Positions 1 to 10,419 of a stretch of 64,000 nt of DNA are shown one piece after another. Positions within the stretch are counted from its first letter, which is position 1; every line of letters begins with the position of its first letter. Below the pieces are notes generated by a model, which saw only the letters and a list, made by a program, of their open reading frames with translations, searched no databases and had not been told where the DNA came from. The translations under genes were made by a program, and so were the position numbers. Source of the stretch: Telopea speciosissima (taxonomy: Eukaryota; Streptophyta; Magnoliopsida; Proteales; Proteaceae); NCBI RefSeq assembly GCF_018873765.1, contig NC_057925.1, positions 3,798,927-3,862,926 on the forward strand, read 5' to 3'.

Positions 1-390
1 TCAGTGAGAATTTAGCTTTATATTATTAGTAGTGTTCTTAAGTATCTCATGGTGCGTACTTCTAGAAACTAAATGCCCTATTAAACTGAGCCTTTGGGTA
101 TTCCAACCTTGGCCTGTTGTTGCAACTTCAAAATCAACCTACCTTGACCAGGTCTAATAGTGTGTCTATTTGACTTGGGGAAAATTTGTTTTCACGGCCT
201 ATTTTTTTTCAATTAAGGTACAGTCTATTTTGAGACATGGGATGGGATTCTTGGGCGGTTTTGATTGTTGAATAGGTTTAGATTTTATACTAATCAAATT
301 TTGAAACCTAAGTCAATAAACTATCCTCCCATGTTGGTCATACATCTTGGTTTTTTATTGGGCCTGAAGCTTAACATGTAAGTAGAGGGC
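1..390. other. No gene recognised
   Basis: AT-rich plant intergenic DNA. No long reading frame, splice-flanked exon or repeat structure that I can name was seen before the inverted-repeat element starting near 391. Confidence 0.5.
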
Positions 391-640
391 GGAATTGGAT
401 CCTCTGCGTCCGTCCTGGGGTTGAGTGGCCATCATTCAATGCTCAACTTATAGGTCGTACGTGGGTTTTATGCCAATTCAATGGTTGGTAGATGGTGGCT
501 TGGTATTTTTGAATTTTGAGTGGTAACTGATATGCCGTCATCTACCAACCATTGGATTGGCATAAAATGCACGTGGCGGCCTTTGAGTTGAGCATAGCAC
601 GATGACTGCTCAACCCCAAACTGCTGAGGATCCAAATCTC
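391..640. mobile_element. MITE with long terminal inverted repeats
   Basis: The two arms fold back on each other. GGATCCTC near 398 mirrors GAGGATCC near 626. The segment around 450-495 (ATGCTCAAC ... CCAATTCAATGGTTGG) is matched in reverse complement by 540-597. This gives a hairpin of roughly 250 bp with a short loop, typical of a non-autonomous DNA transposon. No reading frame belongs to it and I could not fix a target-site duplication, so the superfamily is unknown. Confidence 0.65.
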
Positions 641-849
641 GGACGAAATGATTGTACCTGCCCCCATTGAAATAAAAAATTCCACCATGTTTGATCTCCC
701 TGCACATTTTTATTGGCTTTGGCGTGCATTTGTGTATGCATATAGGTCTAGACCATTTATCCATATAGGTATTTTTTTTCAGAGTAATTTGGAAGTGATT
801 TATCGAGATGTTATTTCAAGAGTTATCATTGTCCATGTAAAATTATAGG

Positions 850-1512
850 ATTTATTTTTTGGGTGAATAAGAATTCATTACCAAGAAGAAAGGACAATTA
901 TAGGGCCCCCTCAAAGGGGAGCAACCAAACAAAAAATAAGAAACCCCAGCATCAGCTTTGCTGGCTAGGGGAAGAAAAGGAAATAGAGGAGAGATCTCAG
1001 GAGATAACAATAAGTCTGTTCCTTGGTGTGTCAGTACAAAAAGAGGGAGGAGCAGTCGAAAGCTTCGCTCTAATATCAAAGGAGATGGAATCTCAAATAT
1101 GTTGGTAAGATCTAGAATTGGAGGTCCATTTCTTGATATTGCGTTCCATCCAAATGTGGTTCAGGGTAGCATAAAAAGCAAGCTTTCCAGTAGTGTCACA
1201 CAGCGATCGACCCCCAAAAGTCATATCAATCCAAATCCATTCCTGAGAGAAAGGGAGAATTCTTCTAATGGCAAGGCAACATTTTTGTAAGATGCCTTTC
1301 CAGATTGTTGTCGCAGTTGGGCAATTGAAGAATAGGTGGTCCGTGTCTTCCACATTGTTCCAGTAAAGGCAGCAAGAAGAGGAGACAGGAATGTGGCGAT
1401 GTTGCAGGAAAGCCAGAGTAGGGAGACAGTTGTTGAAGATCCTCCAGGCCGTGAAGCAGTTCTTAGGGATGTGATGCTTGAACCAAAGCAGCTATCTCCA
1501 AGATTTACTTTC
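850..1512 (-). mobile_element. L1-type LINE fragment (zinc-binding RVT C-terminal domain)
   Basis: The minus strand reads in one frame from about 1500 to 1100. It shows the hallmarks of the zf-RVT region after a LINE reverse transcriptase: an early LPTL, then VEDTDHLFFNCP, then ILPFSQEWIW and a KLAF-ATLNHIWMERN ending. These match the usual plant pattern E-D-x-x-HLFF-x-C-P and HIW-x-ERN. The element stops near 850 with an A-rich tail (CACCC followed by A-runs on the minus strand), which is the normal L1 3' end. It is strongly 5'-truncated: no reverse-transcriptase core or endonuclease is present. It cannot make a working protein. Confidence 0.75.
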
Positions 1513-2084
1513 ATTAAAAAAAGAATATTAAAGGGTTGAAAAATTAAGGTTACAAATTATTTTTTTTTAACCAATCTTAATTAGAACAAAGTTCTTCTAT
1601 ATTTAATTACTTGATTTTTAATTTGGTTATGTGCATTGAAAGGAAGTATAAATTCACTCTAAATGTAGATAACCCTCAGGAGGAAACTGGCAAAGACCTT
1701 TTACCAACGCTTGTTTGTTGCTTATGTTTAATTTACCTTCCCTTTTAGTCATTCGCTATCCTAATAAAGGAAGATGGAAATGGAAGCTTATCCAACCCTA
1801 ATTGTTTGGGGTTTCAGATATCTCTAGGTTTTAGTATTTTCCAACATACCCTTTTTGGATTTCAACTATCCAGCTCCGATTGAGGGCATTAAGAACATTG
1901 ATGCAACCCGGGCTGTAGCAATTTTCCCCCCTCAAATGGAAAATGAATACGTTTGTGATATCGGGTGTTTCTAACCTTCCCATAATGACCATCTTGGTTG
2001 TTGCTCATGGCCTATTTGAAAGGTCACTTTGGGTCCTCAACATGGAGTTCCTTAAAATTGGAAATTTTGAAATGTAATTATATT
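1513..2084. other. No gene recognised
   Basis: AT-rich intergenic sequence. A short piece near 1815-1850 (AGGTTTTAGTATTTTC) resembles the middle of the MITEs at 19650 and 31551, so this may be old MITE debris. Confidence 0.4.
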
Positions 2085-2492
2085 TTTTTGGTGCAAGGGC
2101 CCCCCAAACCCCCAAAAGGAGGGGGTATGGGGGAATTTTTGAAGTCTCAAAGGGCAAAACTGCATTACAATACTCAAAAGGTCATCCAGAATGGAAGACG
2201 ACCAAAAAGCCCTGTCTAGGGTAATTTATAACCTACTTGGAAATAGAATGGGCAATCACGTTGACCGATCTACTAACATGTCGAAAGGTACAAAAAACTA
2301 ATTCAATTTGCAATAATAAAATATCTTTGATTATAGTGGCAATCCCACGGAAGCAGCACGGAGTCAAATAAGAGGCACCCAACAAGGACTTGGCAATCTG
2401 AGCAAATAAAAATCTGAGACATTCCTATACCCTTTGCTGAACAAAGAGCCAAACGAACAGCCAATGCTTCCCTACCACAGCTGGCATCACCA
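2085..2492 (-). mobile_element. LINE 3' fragment with RNase H-like (RVT_3) remnant
   Basis: On the minus strand from about 2490 to 2305 a frame reads GREALAVRLALCSAKGIG, then a stretch containing SDCQVLVGCL and LLPWDCH. This fits the reverse-transcriptase-associated RNase H fold of plant L1 LINEs, with EALAxRxAL and the SD-x-Q-x-LV strand. The frame is then lost. The sequence runs to a 3' tail at about 2085, where the minus strand reads TTGCACCAAAAAAA. It is a 5'-truncated, decayed insertion, separate from the LINE at 850-1512 because the domain order along the strand is wrong for one element. Confidence 0.65.
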
Positions 2493-4240
2493 CATGATGG
2501 TTAGTAGCAATCAACTGAAGTTTAGAGAGAGAGATATTATAACCCAAAGTTGGGTTCGGTTGGATTAGGTTTAGGTTTTTGTAAAGAAAAATCAAAACCC
2601 AAGTTTGGGTTTGGGTTTGGGTTTTATGTGTTACTTCAGGAGATCAAAACCATCCAAGCATGAGCTTACAAAAGTCCTAAGAAAATCGGAGCCTTTCATT
2701 TATGTATATGTGTGTTTATGCAATTATATTAGCTCTTATACATGCCAAAAGATGGCGGAACTATTAGTTTGGATTTATTGTTTAGAGGGAAATTATGAAA
2801 TTCCTCATTCAGGAAGAATAAGGAGAAAAGAAGAGGAAAATTTTACTAGTATCAATATTTAGTATTTATTAAATTAATCTTCTCATCTTGATGCTACAAA
2901 AAGGATCATCTCAAAGAAAAATAGGCGTAGTTTTTAAGTGTACTTAATACAAGGGTAAAGATCCGCATGGCGCCCTTCTGCGGATGCTTTCGTACGTTTC
3001 CATAAATCCACTATTTAGGATTTGTAACCTAGGGTTTCCATTCGAACAAATTAGTATTTGGGCATTGTGGGAAACCCTCTCCCTTAAAACAAAAGGACAG
3101 TTTCAAAAATTTTAGAAAGGTTTTGATTGTTGTCTCTCCCATAAGGTTTGAACTCGTATTCACTTCGAAATTGTTTTTAAGTAAAACACTTGTATGAGAA
3201 ACTTTAATCCCACATTGAAAATGGAACGGAATGAAACGAGGATTATATATTGAAATGAGAACTATAACGGCAGAGTTTCATGAAAGGTAGACTTACTATG
3301 CTCTCGTCTCATTGAATTTCTATCCTGTAATTGGACTATTTCTCACATAATCTTTAAGGTTATAAAATAATAAAAGATAGAAAGTTTCCTTAAATAAAGG
3401 CAGCATGGCCCCTGTGCCAGCGTGGTGGCTCTACCATGCATGGAAGGATTGGAAGCATCAACAAAGGTGAGATTTTCGCCTTTCATGAGGCGGGGCGATC
3501 ATTTCATGCTTCTTTGAATCTAGCACAAGAACCCCGCTGCCTTTTAGGGTTCTTTTTTCCATAATAAATTAAAATAGATGAGAATATTAAAGGTCCACGT
3601 GGTAATAGTGACACTCGGATTTGTTGTGGAAGATGTTTAAACGAATTTGGGGCCCTATACTAGTTACTAGAAGAGTTGGCCACTGGGGAGGGTTTTACTA
3701 CAACTAGCCTGAGCCCATTCTGGAAAGGCCCCAAGGTTGAGCTAAATTCTTTGGGCCTTTAATTTGAGCTGGTGCTTAAAATCAAACCCAATTTTGGTTC
3801 ATGTGTTCCCTCAGTAAATCAAAACCGTCCAAGGATGAGCTTGGAAAGGTCCTAAGAAACCAAAGCTTTTCATGTAGGTGTCATGTGTATTCGTGTATGT
3901 CGTTGTTGGAGGTATGATGTCTTGTATTCAGTCACTTGTATTAGTGAGTTGATCTAAGTTTCGTTTGAAAACCAGGGGGTGACGTGTAATTTACCCATGA
4001 TTCTATTATGTTAGGGTTTAGGGTTTGAGCACAAGGTTATTTAAAACATTACACCCTGAGTATTGAGTTTGGAATACCCAGGTTGCTGCCTCTAGCTAGT
4101 ATTTATAGGGAAACTAGGGTTTAGGTCAGATGGACTAATTACTAGATTGCCCCTCACAGCTTGAGCTTTAATACAAGTAGAATTATATTAGAACATATGA
4201 AGGGATATTACATAAATACCCTTACATATTATTATCCTTC
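2493..4240. other. Intergenic; no gene recognised
   Basis: Contains simple GGTTTGGGTTT-type stretches (2545-2625) and a short telomere-like run, AGGGTTTAGGGTTTGAG, near 4012. No exon with plausible splice sites and no known protein motif was seen. Confidence 0.4.
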
Positions 4241-4410
4241 CCACCACCTCTAAAAAAATTAGAAAAAAGAAAAAGAAGAAATGGAGAAAACTCTACAACA
4301 AAACCAACGGCCTATCTCAAAGTTGAATCATATTACAAGGGAAATATATTCAAAGAGGATACAAAATGATAGAGAGACCCATAACCTGTGAGCTCCTTGA
4401 ATCAACTCCG

Positions 4411-4561
4411 AGTTGGGCTGTACGTGAGTGTACGAGAGAACAGCTCCCAGTTGTTCAGAAGGGATCCATTCATGTGGATCCCACAAAGTGGATTCCATCT
4501 TAACAGCTGAGAGCTGTTCTTGTACTCTCACATATGTGAACGTGAGCTGGACTCACCAGGG
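4411..4561. mobile_element. Hairpin MITE inserted in the 3' flank of the orphan GATA exon
   Basis: The other GATA copies run straight from CATAACCGGTAGGCTCC into CAACTCCGAGAAG here. This locus has about 150 extra bases bounded by TCAACTCCG (4402-4410) and TCAACTCCA (4562-4570), a 9-bp target-site duplication with one mismatch. Inside, GAGAACAGCTC (4435-4445) mirrors GAGCTGTTC (about 4512-4520), and GGATCCATTC mirrors GTGGATTCC. Related hairpins lie near 7460-7580 and 8770-8880. Confidence 0.6.
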
Positions 4562-4693
4562 TCAACTCCAAGAAGATCAAAATTACTTATTAGACCTCGG
4601 TAATGATGGCTATATGGCAAGACTCCTGCGCCCTTGTCTATCCTTAGAAACAATGCAAATTGGAGAGCCACCCTGACTGGCAGCACCCATCTC

Positions 4694-4789
4694 TTAGAAC
4701 TTCGGTTTGGGACTCAAGTAGGGCTCTGAGATCCTCAGAGCTTTCTTCTCTTGCTTCCTAAAACGAATAGCGCAGGCATTACAAAGGCT
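4694..4789 (-). pseudogene. Orphan GATA-factor last exon (fourth copy, lacks exons 1 and 2)
   Basis: A 96-bp reading frame preceded by a TTTGTAG acceptor encodes the second half of a GATA finger and the C-terminus: SLCNACAIRFRKQEKK, then a tail ending SPKPKF and a stop. It is the same length and position as exon 3 of the three full copies, and the shared 3' flank lies below it. Two finger-region changes stand out: the Gly after the last zinc Cys is Ala (CNACA instead of CNACG), and IRFRK replaces IRFKK. No exon 2 or exon 1 follows. At about 4855 the sequence switches into the unrelated duplicated block S1. I infer a truncated duplicate that cannot form a complete finger, unless it is trans-spliced or read as a distal exon, for which there is no evidence. 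Confidence 0.8.
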
Positions 4790-4945
4790 CTACAAAGTTA
4801 ATTACAAGAAACAGAATATTATTACAAGTTATTGGATCTAAATCAGTCAATAAATTATCGTAACTGAAGGGATTCTTCCTCTCCTATGGAAGGAAGGGTA
4901 ACTTTTGCCTAGAATTTATTAATTAGAAGTAAAAAATGAGGTTAT

Positions 4946-4950
<5 letters not shown>

Positions 4951-4979
<29 letters not shown>
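4951..4979. repeat. (GA)n microsatellite
   Basis: Uninterrupted AG dinucleotides, about 14 units, at the left edge of block S1. The paralogous position in S2 is expanded into the long CA/TA/GA compound repeat at 23521-23666. Confidence 0.9.
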
Positions 4980-4981
<2 letters not shown>

Positions 4982-5999
4982 TGTAACTGAAAAAACATCG
5001 ATTACATAAAAAAGAAATAAACAGACCTTAGAATACTTTGGTAAATCGTTGATTCGATTTGTGCACACATCCTCTATAAGGTTGATTACCTAAGATGGAA
5101 AGATTATAATCACTTCCTTGCATGACACTATTTTACGACTAGATTGAGAAAGGATTTAAGATGGGTTATATTAGAGAAGCCAACACCTTGTAATAATAAA
5201 AGAGATGTGATCCTTCTATGGGAAACTCTGCATCAACGATAATAACAATGCACCAATTAATAGAATGGTCAGCCCCATAGCTATTTGGCTTTAAATTATC
5301 TGCAAGACAATAATTATAGGGTAACTCATTCTAGAAAATAAGATCTGAATCTTCCATTATATACATTTTTTGCCACAATTCCCTTCCTTCCAAGGAGGAT
5401 GCCAACACACAATTGTTGTTTCCGATTCAGTGGACACTCTAATTTGGATTAAATGAAAATGGCCACGATGGTTTCCTCCTTCGCAGCTTCAATTATAGGA
5501 TAGAGGGAGAAATGGATGCAAATACATGAAACTCAAATCAGTTTCTCAAGATCAACTGTTGAGCTTAAGTATGCATTTCACCTTAATGTAGATTTTGCCC
5601 CCTTCAATGGACTTCTTCCTCCAAGAACTGACAGCAACAACAATCTTTGTTTGGTACAAGGAGAAAATCAAATTTTAACATTCATACCTTGATGTTGCTA
5701 AAGCTTGATAATGAAGAAAGACTGAAGAAGAAAAACCAGACTAAAAACCCCAAAGTAATGAAGGAGTAGCAAGAAAGCTTCCTCTAGATAAAGCAAAGAT
5801 GGTAGGGGCCGCCATAGGAGATGTAGATTGGAAACCCTCCCTCACTCCAAACCACTTTATATAGGCTAGGGTAGATGGAGGCATTCCCTTGCTTCAAAAC
5901 AACATGGGAAAATTATTTGATTAGCCACTATTAGGTTTATATTTACAAAACTAGCTACACTATCTTTACTTCAACAAAATTGTTCAGTAGAAATTTGTG

Positions 6000-6480
6000 T
6001 AATACAAATCCACCGAGAACAGTGGTTGCCATATATCAACCAAGTATCCTCTTGCACGCTGGCCTTGGCTGGCATATCACATTCTTCAGATGTGATATGG
6101 CTGGCCTCACTCAATTCTCTCATTCCATTATTGTTTCTCAATCATCTCTTTCCATTATTATTTCAATCAATTTATCTTCTTTCCTTGTATAAAGATTGAG
6201 TGCCTCACTAAATCAGCTTTGTCACTTTTCCTTTTTGAAAGATGGAGTATCCATTCTCTAGGAGCTCAATCCCTCTCCATATATTGTAATCAGTTGAAGT
6301 GAATATCATGGAATCATAATTTTTAGTCTTAACATTGTATTAAGAGCCACCACATTAAGAACCCTCTTCTAAGTTTTTTTTCTTCTTCTTTCTTTCTCAT
6401 TGTCGATCCCTCCTTGGCCGATGCTTCCCTCCTCTCTTAACCAACAACCTCCACCATGCCTATGTTAACTTGGAATCAAC
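6000..6480 (+). mobile_element. LTR-like segment with degenerate PBS (S1 copy)
   Basis: Plus-strand sequence shows a promoter-like TATATATTG near 6280. It is followed by TTAACATTGTATTAAGAGCC (about 6329-6348), which is a decayed match to the initiator-Met tRNA primer-binding site TGGTATCAGAGCC seen more clearly at 25675 in the other block. A short ATGCCTATGTTAACTTGG gag-start-like piece follows, and the sequence is then cut off near 6500. I read this as the 5' LTR and leader of a copia-type element lacking its coding region. The exact LTR ends could not be fixed. Confidence 0.45.
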
Positions 6481-6504
6481 CCATGCTCTCCATATATAGA
6501 GCTC

Positions 6505-7191
6505 ATTGTATTTATAGAGAATGATGAGGATTACAAGAGTTTGCTGACCTTTAACAAAAAAAAATGAGGATTACATGCGATCTCTCTGGTTTAGGAAACA
6601 TTAGAGTTGATATGGAAATACAATGTACACAATGTAGAATAGGAAAGACAATATATATTGTCAATATTGGTAATTCCAAAATAGGAAGGTGCTGAGAAAG
6701 GAAAATGTGATCGTCGAGAATGCAGAGATTGCACACTAGTGACCTATACGATATCTTTTGTTGATACATCCCCTCAATTGGAAGATTTGAAACTTCGAAT
6801 CTTCGACTTGTCCCTAATAAGCCGAACCCGATAGAGGAGAGGCTTTTTGTAAAATTGTCAGCAAGCTAGTCCTTTGTAGAAATAAACTGAACTACGATTT
6901 TTTTCTTGGCAACTTTATTGCAAACAAAGTATAAATCGATTTCCACGTGTTTGGTCCTTGCATGAAGACTGGGATAGATGATACATATATAGCACTGATG
7001 TTATCACACCCTAGGATGGGCAGCCTAGGAGTACCAATATCGAGTTCATTGAGTAGGGAAACTAGCCATGTGAGTTCAGAACACGCATCGGCAAGGGCCT
7101 TGTTTACATCCTCAAAGTGGCCCATTGAAGCTCTACGGCAGCATCGGTCTAAGGCCACTGGGTGGCCCACTGCCTTGGCAATCGACAACAA
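6505..7191 (-). mobile_element. Ty1-copia retrotransposon 3' remnant (RNase H end, PPT, LTR start)
   Basis: On the minus strand from 7191 downward one sees NKALADACSELTWLVSLLNE, then a short spacer and LGCDNISAIY, diagnostic of the copia RNase H domain. A frameshift follows, then FISTKD-LADNFTKSL of the pol C-terminus. A polypurine tract, GAGGGGA (6769-6775), is followed at 6768 by TGTATCAACA, the expected start of the 3' LTR. A TATAAATA box sits near 6515. The catalytic core, integrase and gag are missing and stops and a frameshift are present, so this is dead. The same remnant occurs at 25830-26190, so it predates the block duplication. Confidence 0.75.
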
Positions 7192-7590
7192 AAATATTCA
7201 TGCTAACCAATACTCAAAAGGGAGATCAGGGAACAGCTTCTCCTCCAAATCAAGGCCAAATCGTTCTCCAAGCCAAACTGGTACCCCACGAAGCCCTCCC
7301 CCGAAGGTGTCATGGTCACCCAGCCAACATAAATAGATAAATAAGCCCACCATCACCATCTCTCGGAACTTTTTTTTTTTCTTCTTAGAATGAATAATAT
7401 ATTCAGTGAAATCCAAGAATTCTTTCCCTCCGACGCCGGATCATATTCTCTTATGAGAATGTGATCTCGTACACCCCATCCCAGCCAAATGGAATCCACT
7501 TCTCCTTGGGCTGAGAAGTGGATTCCATTTGACTGGGTTGAAGCGTATGAGAACCATTCTCCTACAAGAATGTGATCCTCGATCTTTCCC
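7192..7590. other. No gene; 3' flank of GATA copy A with a hairpin
   Basis: Between about 7460 and 7580, CCAAATGGAATCCACTTCT is mirrored by AGAAGTGGATTCCATTTG with a short loop. This is a MITE-like palindrome related to those at 4411 and 8770. From about 7590 the 3' flank shared by all GATA copies begins. Confidence 0.5.
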
Positions 7591-7850
7591 TCCCACCACC
7601 TCCAAAAAAAAATTAAAGAAAAGAATAATTAATAAAGATGAAAAAAGAAGAATAAATACAAAATAGATGAAGAAAACTCCACAACGAAATCAACGACTTA
7701 TCTCAAAGCTGAATCATATTACAAGGGAAATTCGAAGAGGATACAAAAGGATAGAGAGAACCCATAACTGGAAGGCTCAAGGGTCAACTCCGAAAAGATC
7801 GAAATTACTTATTAGACCTCGGTGATGATGACCTGCAGAACACCCATCTC

Positions 7851-9896
7851 TTAGAACTTCGGTTTGGGACTCGGGTGGGGCTCTGAAATCCTCAAAGCTT
7901 TCTTCTCTTGCTTCTTAAAACGAATACCACAGGCATTACAAAGGGTCTACAAAGTTACAATAAACAAAATATTATTATTACAAGGTTTTTTTTTTTTTTA
8001 TTTTTATTTTTATTTTTATTTTTATTAATCCGAACATTCTCTGGGACCCAAGCCGGCCCGTAGAATTTTATTAAAATAAAAAAAAGAGCAGAATACAATT
8101 AGGAGTTTTACCTTGCGACCATTTGGGCCATTACGCCACAATGGTGTATCAGTCTTCCCACAGTATGCACATCTCTTTACAATCTCAGAGCTGTCACCGG
8201 AGTACGTTTTGTTACCGTTGCCGTTGCCGTAGTCGGCGACATCTGCTGAGCATAGAAGGCCGTTCAAGCGATTGAGATTCCAAGAATGGAATGCACTTCT
8301 ACCCGTCATGATCAAGCCATGGTTGTTACTGACCTATTTCAACATAAAAATTAAACTCTCAACTTGTTAGATTGCATTTGAATATTTAAAAATGAAAATA
8401 GAAAGTGTACAAACAAACTAGGATAACCTAAATCCTCCTCCACCTTCAACATGGCCATCAACAAGGAAAACAACTAGCGAACAAGCAAAAAGAAAGAAGC
8501 ACTAAACATATTTGGTACACCCGGAACCTGGGTCTTCCTTGAGCATCAACCCTGACATCCTCTTGATCATGGTTTTTTTATTTTTTTATTTTTTTGGGCT
8601 AATGAAGAAACCCTTGAACCTGTCCTGGTTTCTGGTTTAGGGCCAAAAGGAAAACCCTAATTACACAAATCCTCCCTCCGCACCGTATAACAGTATACTT
8701 GTGGGGAGTTGAATATAGGACCCGTGTCCGAAGCATATCGTCTTAGACCACAACCCTTGATTACATGAGGGGGGTGAATGTTCACATACGTGAACAACTC
8801 ACAGCCGTTCAGATGAAACATTCTCATAGAATAGATTCCATCTGAACGACAATGAGTTGTTCATGTACACTCATGTGTTGATTAGTTAGAGATGCTATAA
8901 ACTCAATTCGGCAAATTTAGATGGGTTTTTAGATAATTAAGTGGCTATTAGTTAGATATACTTTAGTACCAAAGATGTTAAAATTTATTATTAATTAGAG
9001 GGTCTGCAGAGAAATTAAAAAAAAAATTTAAAAACTACGTAAAGCCTGAAGACTAGAATATTTGAATAGAAGTCAAAGCCACCTACGTGAGTTTATGAAT
9101 CAAAGCAAATTCCGTGAATGACAAACATGTATATAAATTAAAGCTCCAGTGAAGACCGAAGCTATTATGATTTTCAAGATCTATGATTACGATCCTTATT
9201 CCTTTCGTGCATTATACATGGTTGTGTACGAAATCTTTTATCAAGAAATATTAAGTTAAAAAAACTTAAGTTTCTAAAACATGTAAGGCAACACTATCAT
9301 AGTTGATGCGGATGACACCTTGGTCCGGCTCGATATCCGGGTATGTGGATTCCGTTTCTGGATCAGCTGGAAATGGCCGGGAATCTGTCAGATTCTGCCT
9401 GAACCCTAGAAAACCTTGTATGTATAGACCGCCTGCTCCAAAACGGCACGAATGGGGATCGAACTCTGCCAATTTATTGTATCCGATTCGATTGGACCAT
9501 TTTACCCTCAAATTTGAAAAATAAATAAAAGTTGATTTTTTTGTTTAACCAATATCGACAATATCCCCAAATTTAATACCTATCACCGATTCACCTGATC
9601 CAATAATTCCGATTCATATTGGCCAATCCACTCCATCCATCCGCAATTGTGGGCCCCAAAACAAACTCATTAAATGTCATTTCACTCCTTTAGAGTAATT
9701 GTATCGGGAATACTCGAGAATATTAATCGATGGGTTCTCTCTCTGGAGAGTGGAGACCCCAAATGACATTTTCTGTTAGTGAAGCAGATTAATAGCTAGC
9801 TAGGGTTTGCTGCTTATACATTACCTGTTGATGAGGCGAAGAATGGACGAAGGTAATGGAGGAGCTGGGATGAGTTGTAGTGTTTTCATCATTGGG

Positions 9897-9929
<33 letters not shown>

Positions 9930-10103
9930 CTTAAGAGAACAATCTACGTGGAGGTCACCGTCATCACCACTTGGGTTTCCAAGCCTACTGAGGAGATCAT
10001 ATTCCCTCAACTCCTCCTCCTCCTCCTCCTCCTCCCTTAGCCTACTTAGATTCCTCCTCCTGATGATCGTCTCGTTCAGACTATCTGCTGTGTTGAACTC
10101 CAT
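7851..10103 (-). CDS. GATA zinc-finger transcription factor, copy A (HAN-like), 198 aa
   Basis: Three exons: 9825-10103 (93 codons), 8112-8333 (74) and 7851-7946 (31 plus stop). All joins are phase 0 with GT..AG borders (CAG|GTAATG, AAATAG|GTC, AAG|GTAAAA, TTTGTAG|ACC). The finger spans about residues 130-154: CAYC, TPLWRNGP, then CNACGIRFKK across the exon 2/3 join, giving CX2CX18CX2C. The WRNGP and IRFKK signatures point to the plant class B, HANABA TARANU-like group, nuclear DNA-binding proteins that recognise GATA cores. Only about 20 residues follow the finger, ending KPKF. Exon 1 holds an acidic run of seven to eight Glu (about 24-31), the family motif DLLSRLGNPS, and VDCSLKLGLGLGLGLGLP, an extended LxLxL stretch. 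Exon 2 differs from copies B and C: it has a short insert of its own (ITGRS-like segment, residues about 100-117) and lacks about 60 residues before the finger. It looks translatable, but expression is unproven. Class placement is less certain than the GATA call itself. Confidence 0.85.
8770..8882. mobile_element. Hairpin MITE in intron 1 of GATA copy A
   Basis: GTGAACAACTCA near 8798 and CCGTTCAGATG near 8813 are mirrored by CATCTGAACG and TGAGTTGTTCATG (8839-8868). It belongs to the same loose family as the hairpins at 4411-4561 and 7460-7580. Confidence 0.5.
9899..9929 (-). repeat. Coding hexanucleotide repeat encoding (Leu-Gly)n in GATA copy A
   Basis: Five tandem units of GAGACC-type sequence on the plus strand read as CTCGGT on the coding strand. 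This lengthens VDCSLKL into alternating Leu-Gly. The homologous place in copies B and C is LRLSLP or LRLGLP without the repeat. A separate trinucleotide run (CTC, 10011-10035) encodes the Glu tract in the same exon. Confidence 0.9.
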
Positions 10104-10246
10104 CTCTCTGGCTCTTTGCTTCCTTCAAAGTTCAAAGTACTACTACTCGTACTAGCTAGCTTGCTAGCTCAAATGTTTGACCCAAATAATTAAAAAAAAA
10201 ATTAAGAGAGACGGAGAGGTTAACTGAGGTTTAAGGGATTTGAATT

Positions 10247-10250
<4 letters not shown>

Positions 10251-10278
<28 letters not shown>
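10251..10278. promoter_or_regulatory. GA-repeat upstream of GATA copy A (putative GAGA element)
   Basis: An uninterrupted GA tract begins about 150 bp upstream of the copy A start codon, with a shorter GA run near 10397-10411. All GATA copies carry GA-rich DNA upstream. Plant BASIC PENTACYSTEINE (GAGA-binding) proteins bind such tracts; that this one is used is inference. Confidence 0.5.
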
Positions 10279-10419
10279 CTCTATGGACACAAATTAAGAC
10301 AACCAAAAGAAGTAGCAATGAAAAATCGGATCCAGAAAGTAGACACTTCATGCATGGAAATCGATCGATATATAGCTTGGAAGATGAACCGACACAGAGA
10401 GAGAGAGAGAGAAGGGGAG

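Larger units (their letters stand above)
4855..6900. repeat. Duplicated block S1 (paralogue of 23400-26185)
   Basis: This block lines up in order with 23400-26185. It begins at GGGATTCT-CCTCTCCTATGG, passes a GA microsatellite, shares a TATATAAAG box on the minus strand (about 5860 here, 25220 there), then an LTR-like segment near 6000-6345. It ends in the copia remnant at 6768-7191. On the minus strand both copies show the TATA box, about 150 bp of leader-like sequence and a good donor (AAG|GTATGA), as if the block carried the promoter and first exon of some gene. No continuous protein frame survives, so I name no gene. It differs from S2 by a missing segment of about 650 bp near the middle. 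Confidence 0.65.

Noticed and set aside
4010-4030. Telomere-like AGGGTTTAGGGTTT
   Set aside because: Only about two units; too short to indicate a telomere or interstitial telomeric block.
9807-10155. Two plus-strand open frames opposite GATA copy A exon 1
   Set aside because: They are antisense shadows of the conserved exon: (Glu-Thr)n, (Arg-Pro)n and Leu/Ser runs from the same repeats. The minus-strand frame is conserved in three copies.
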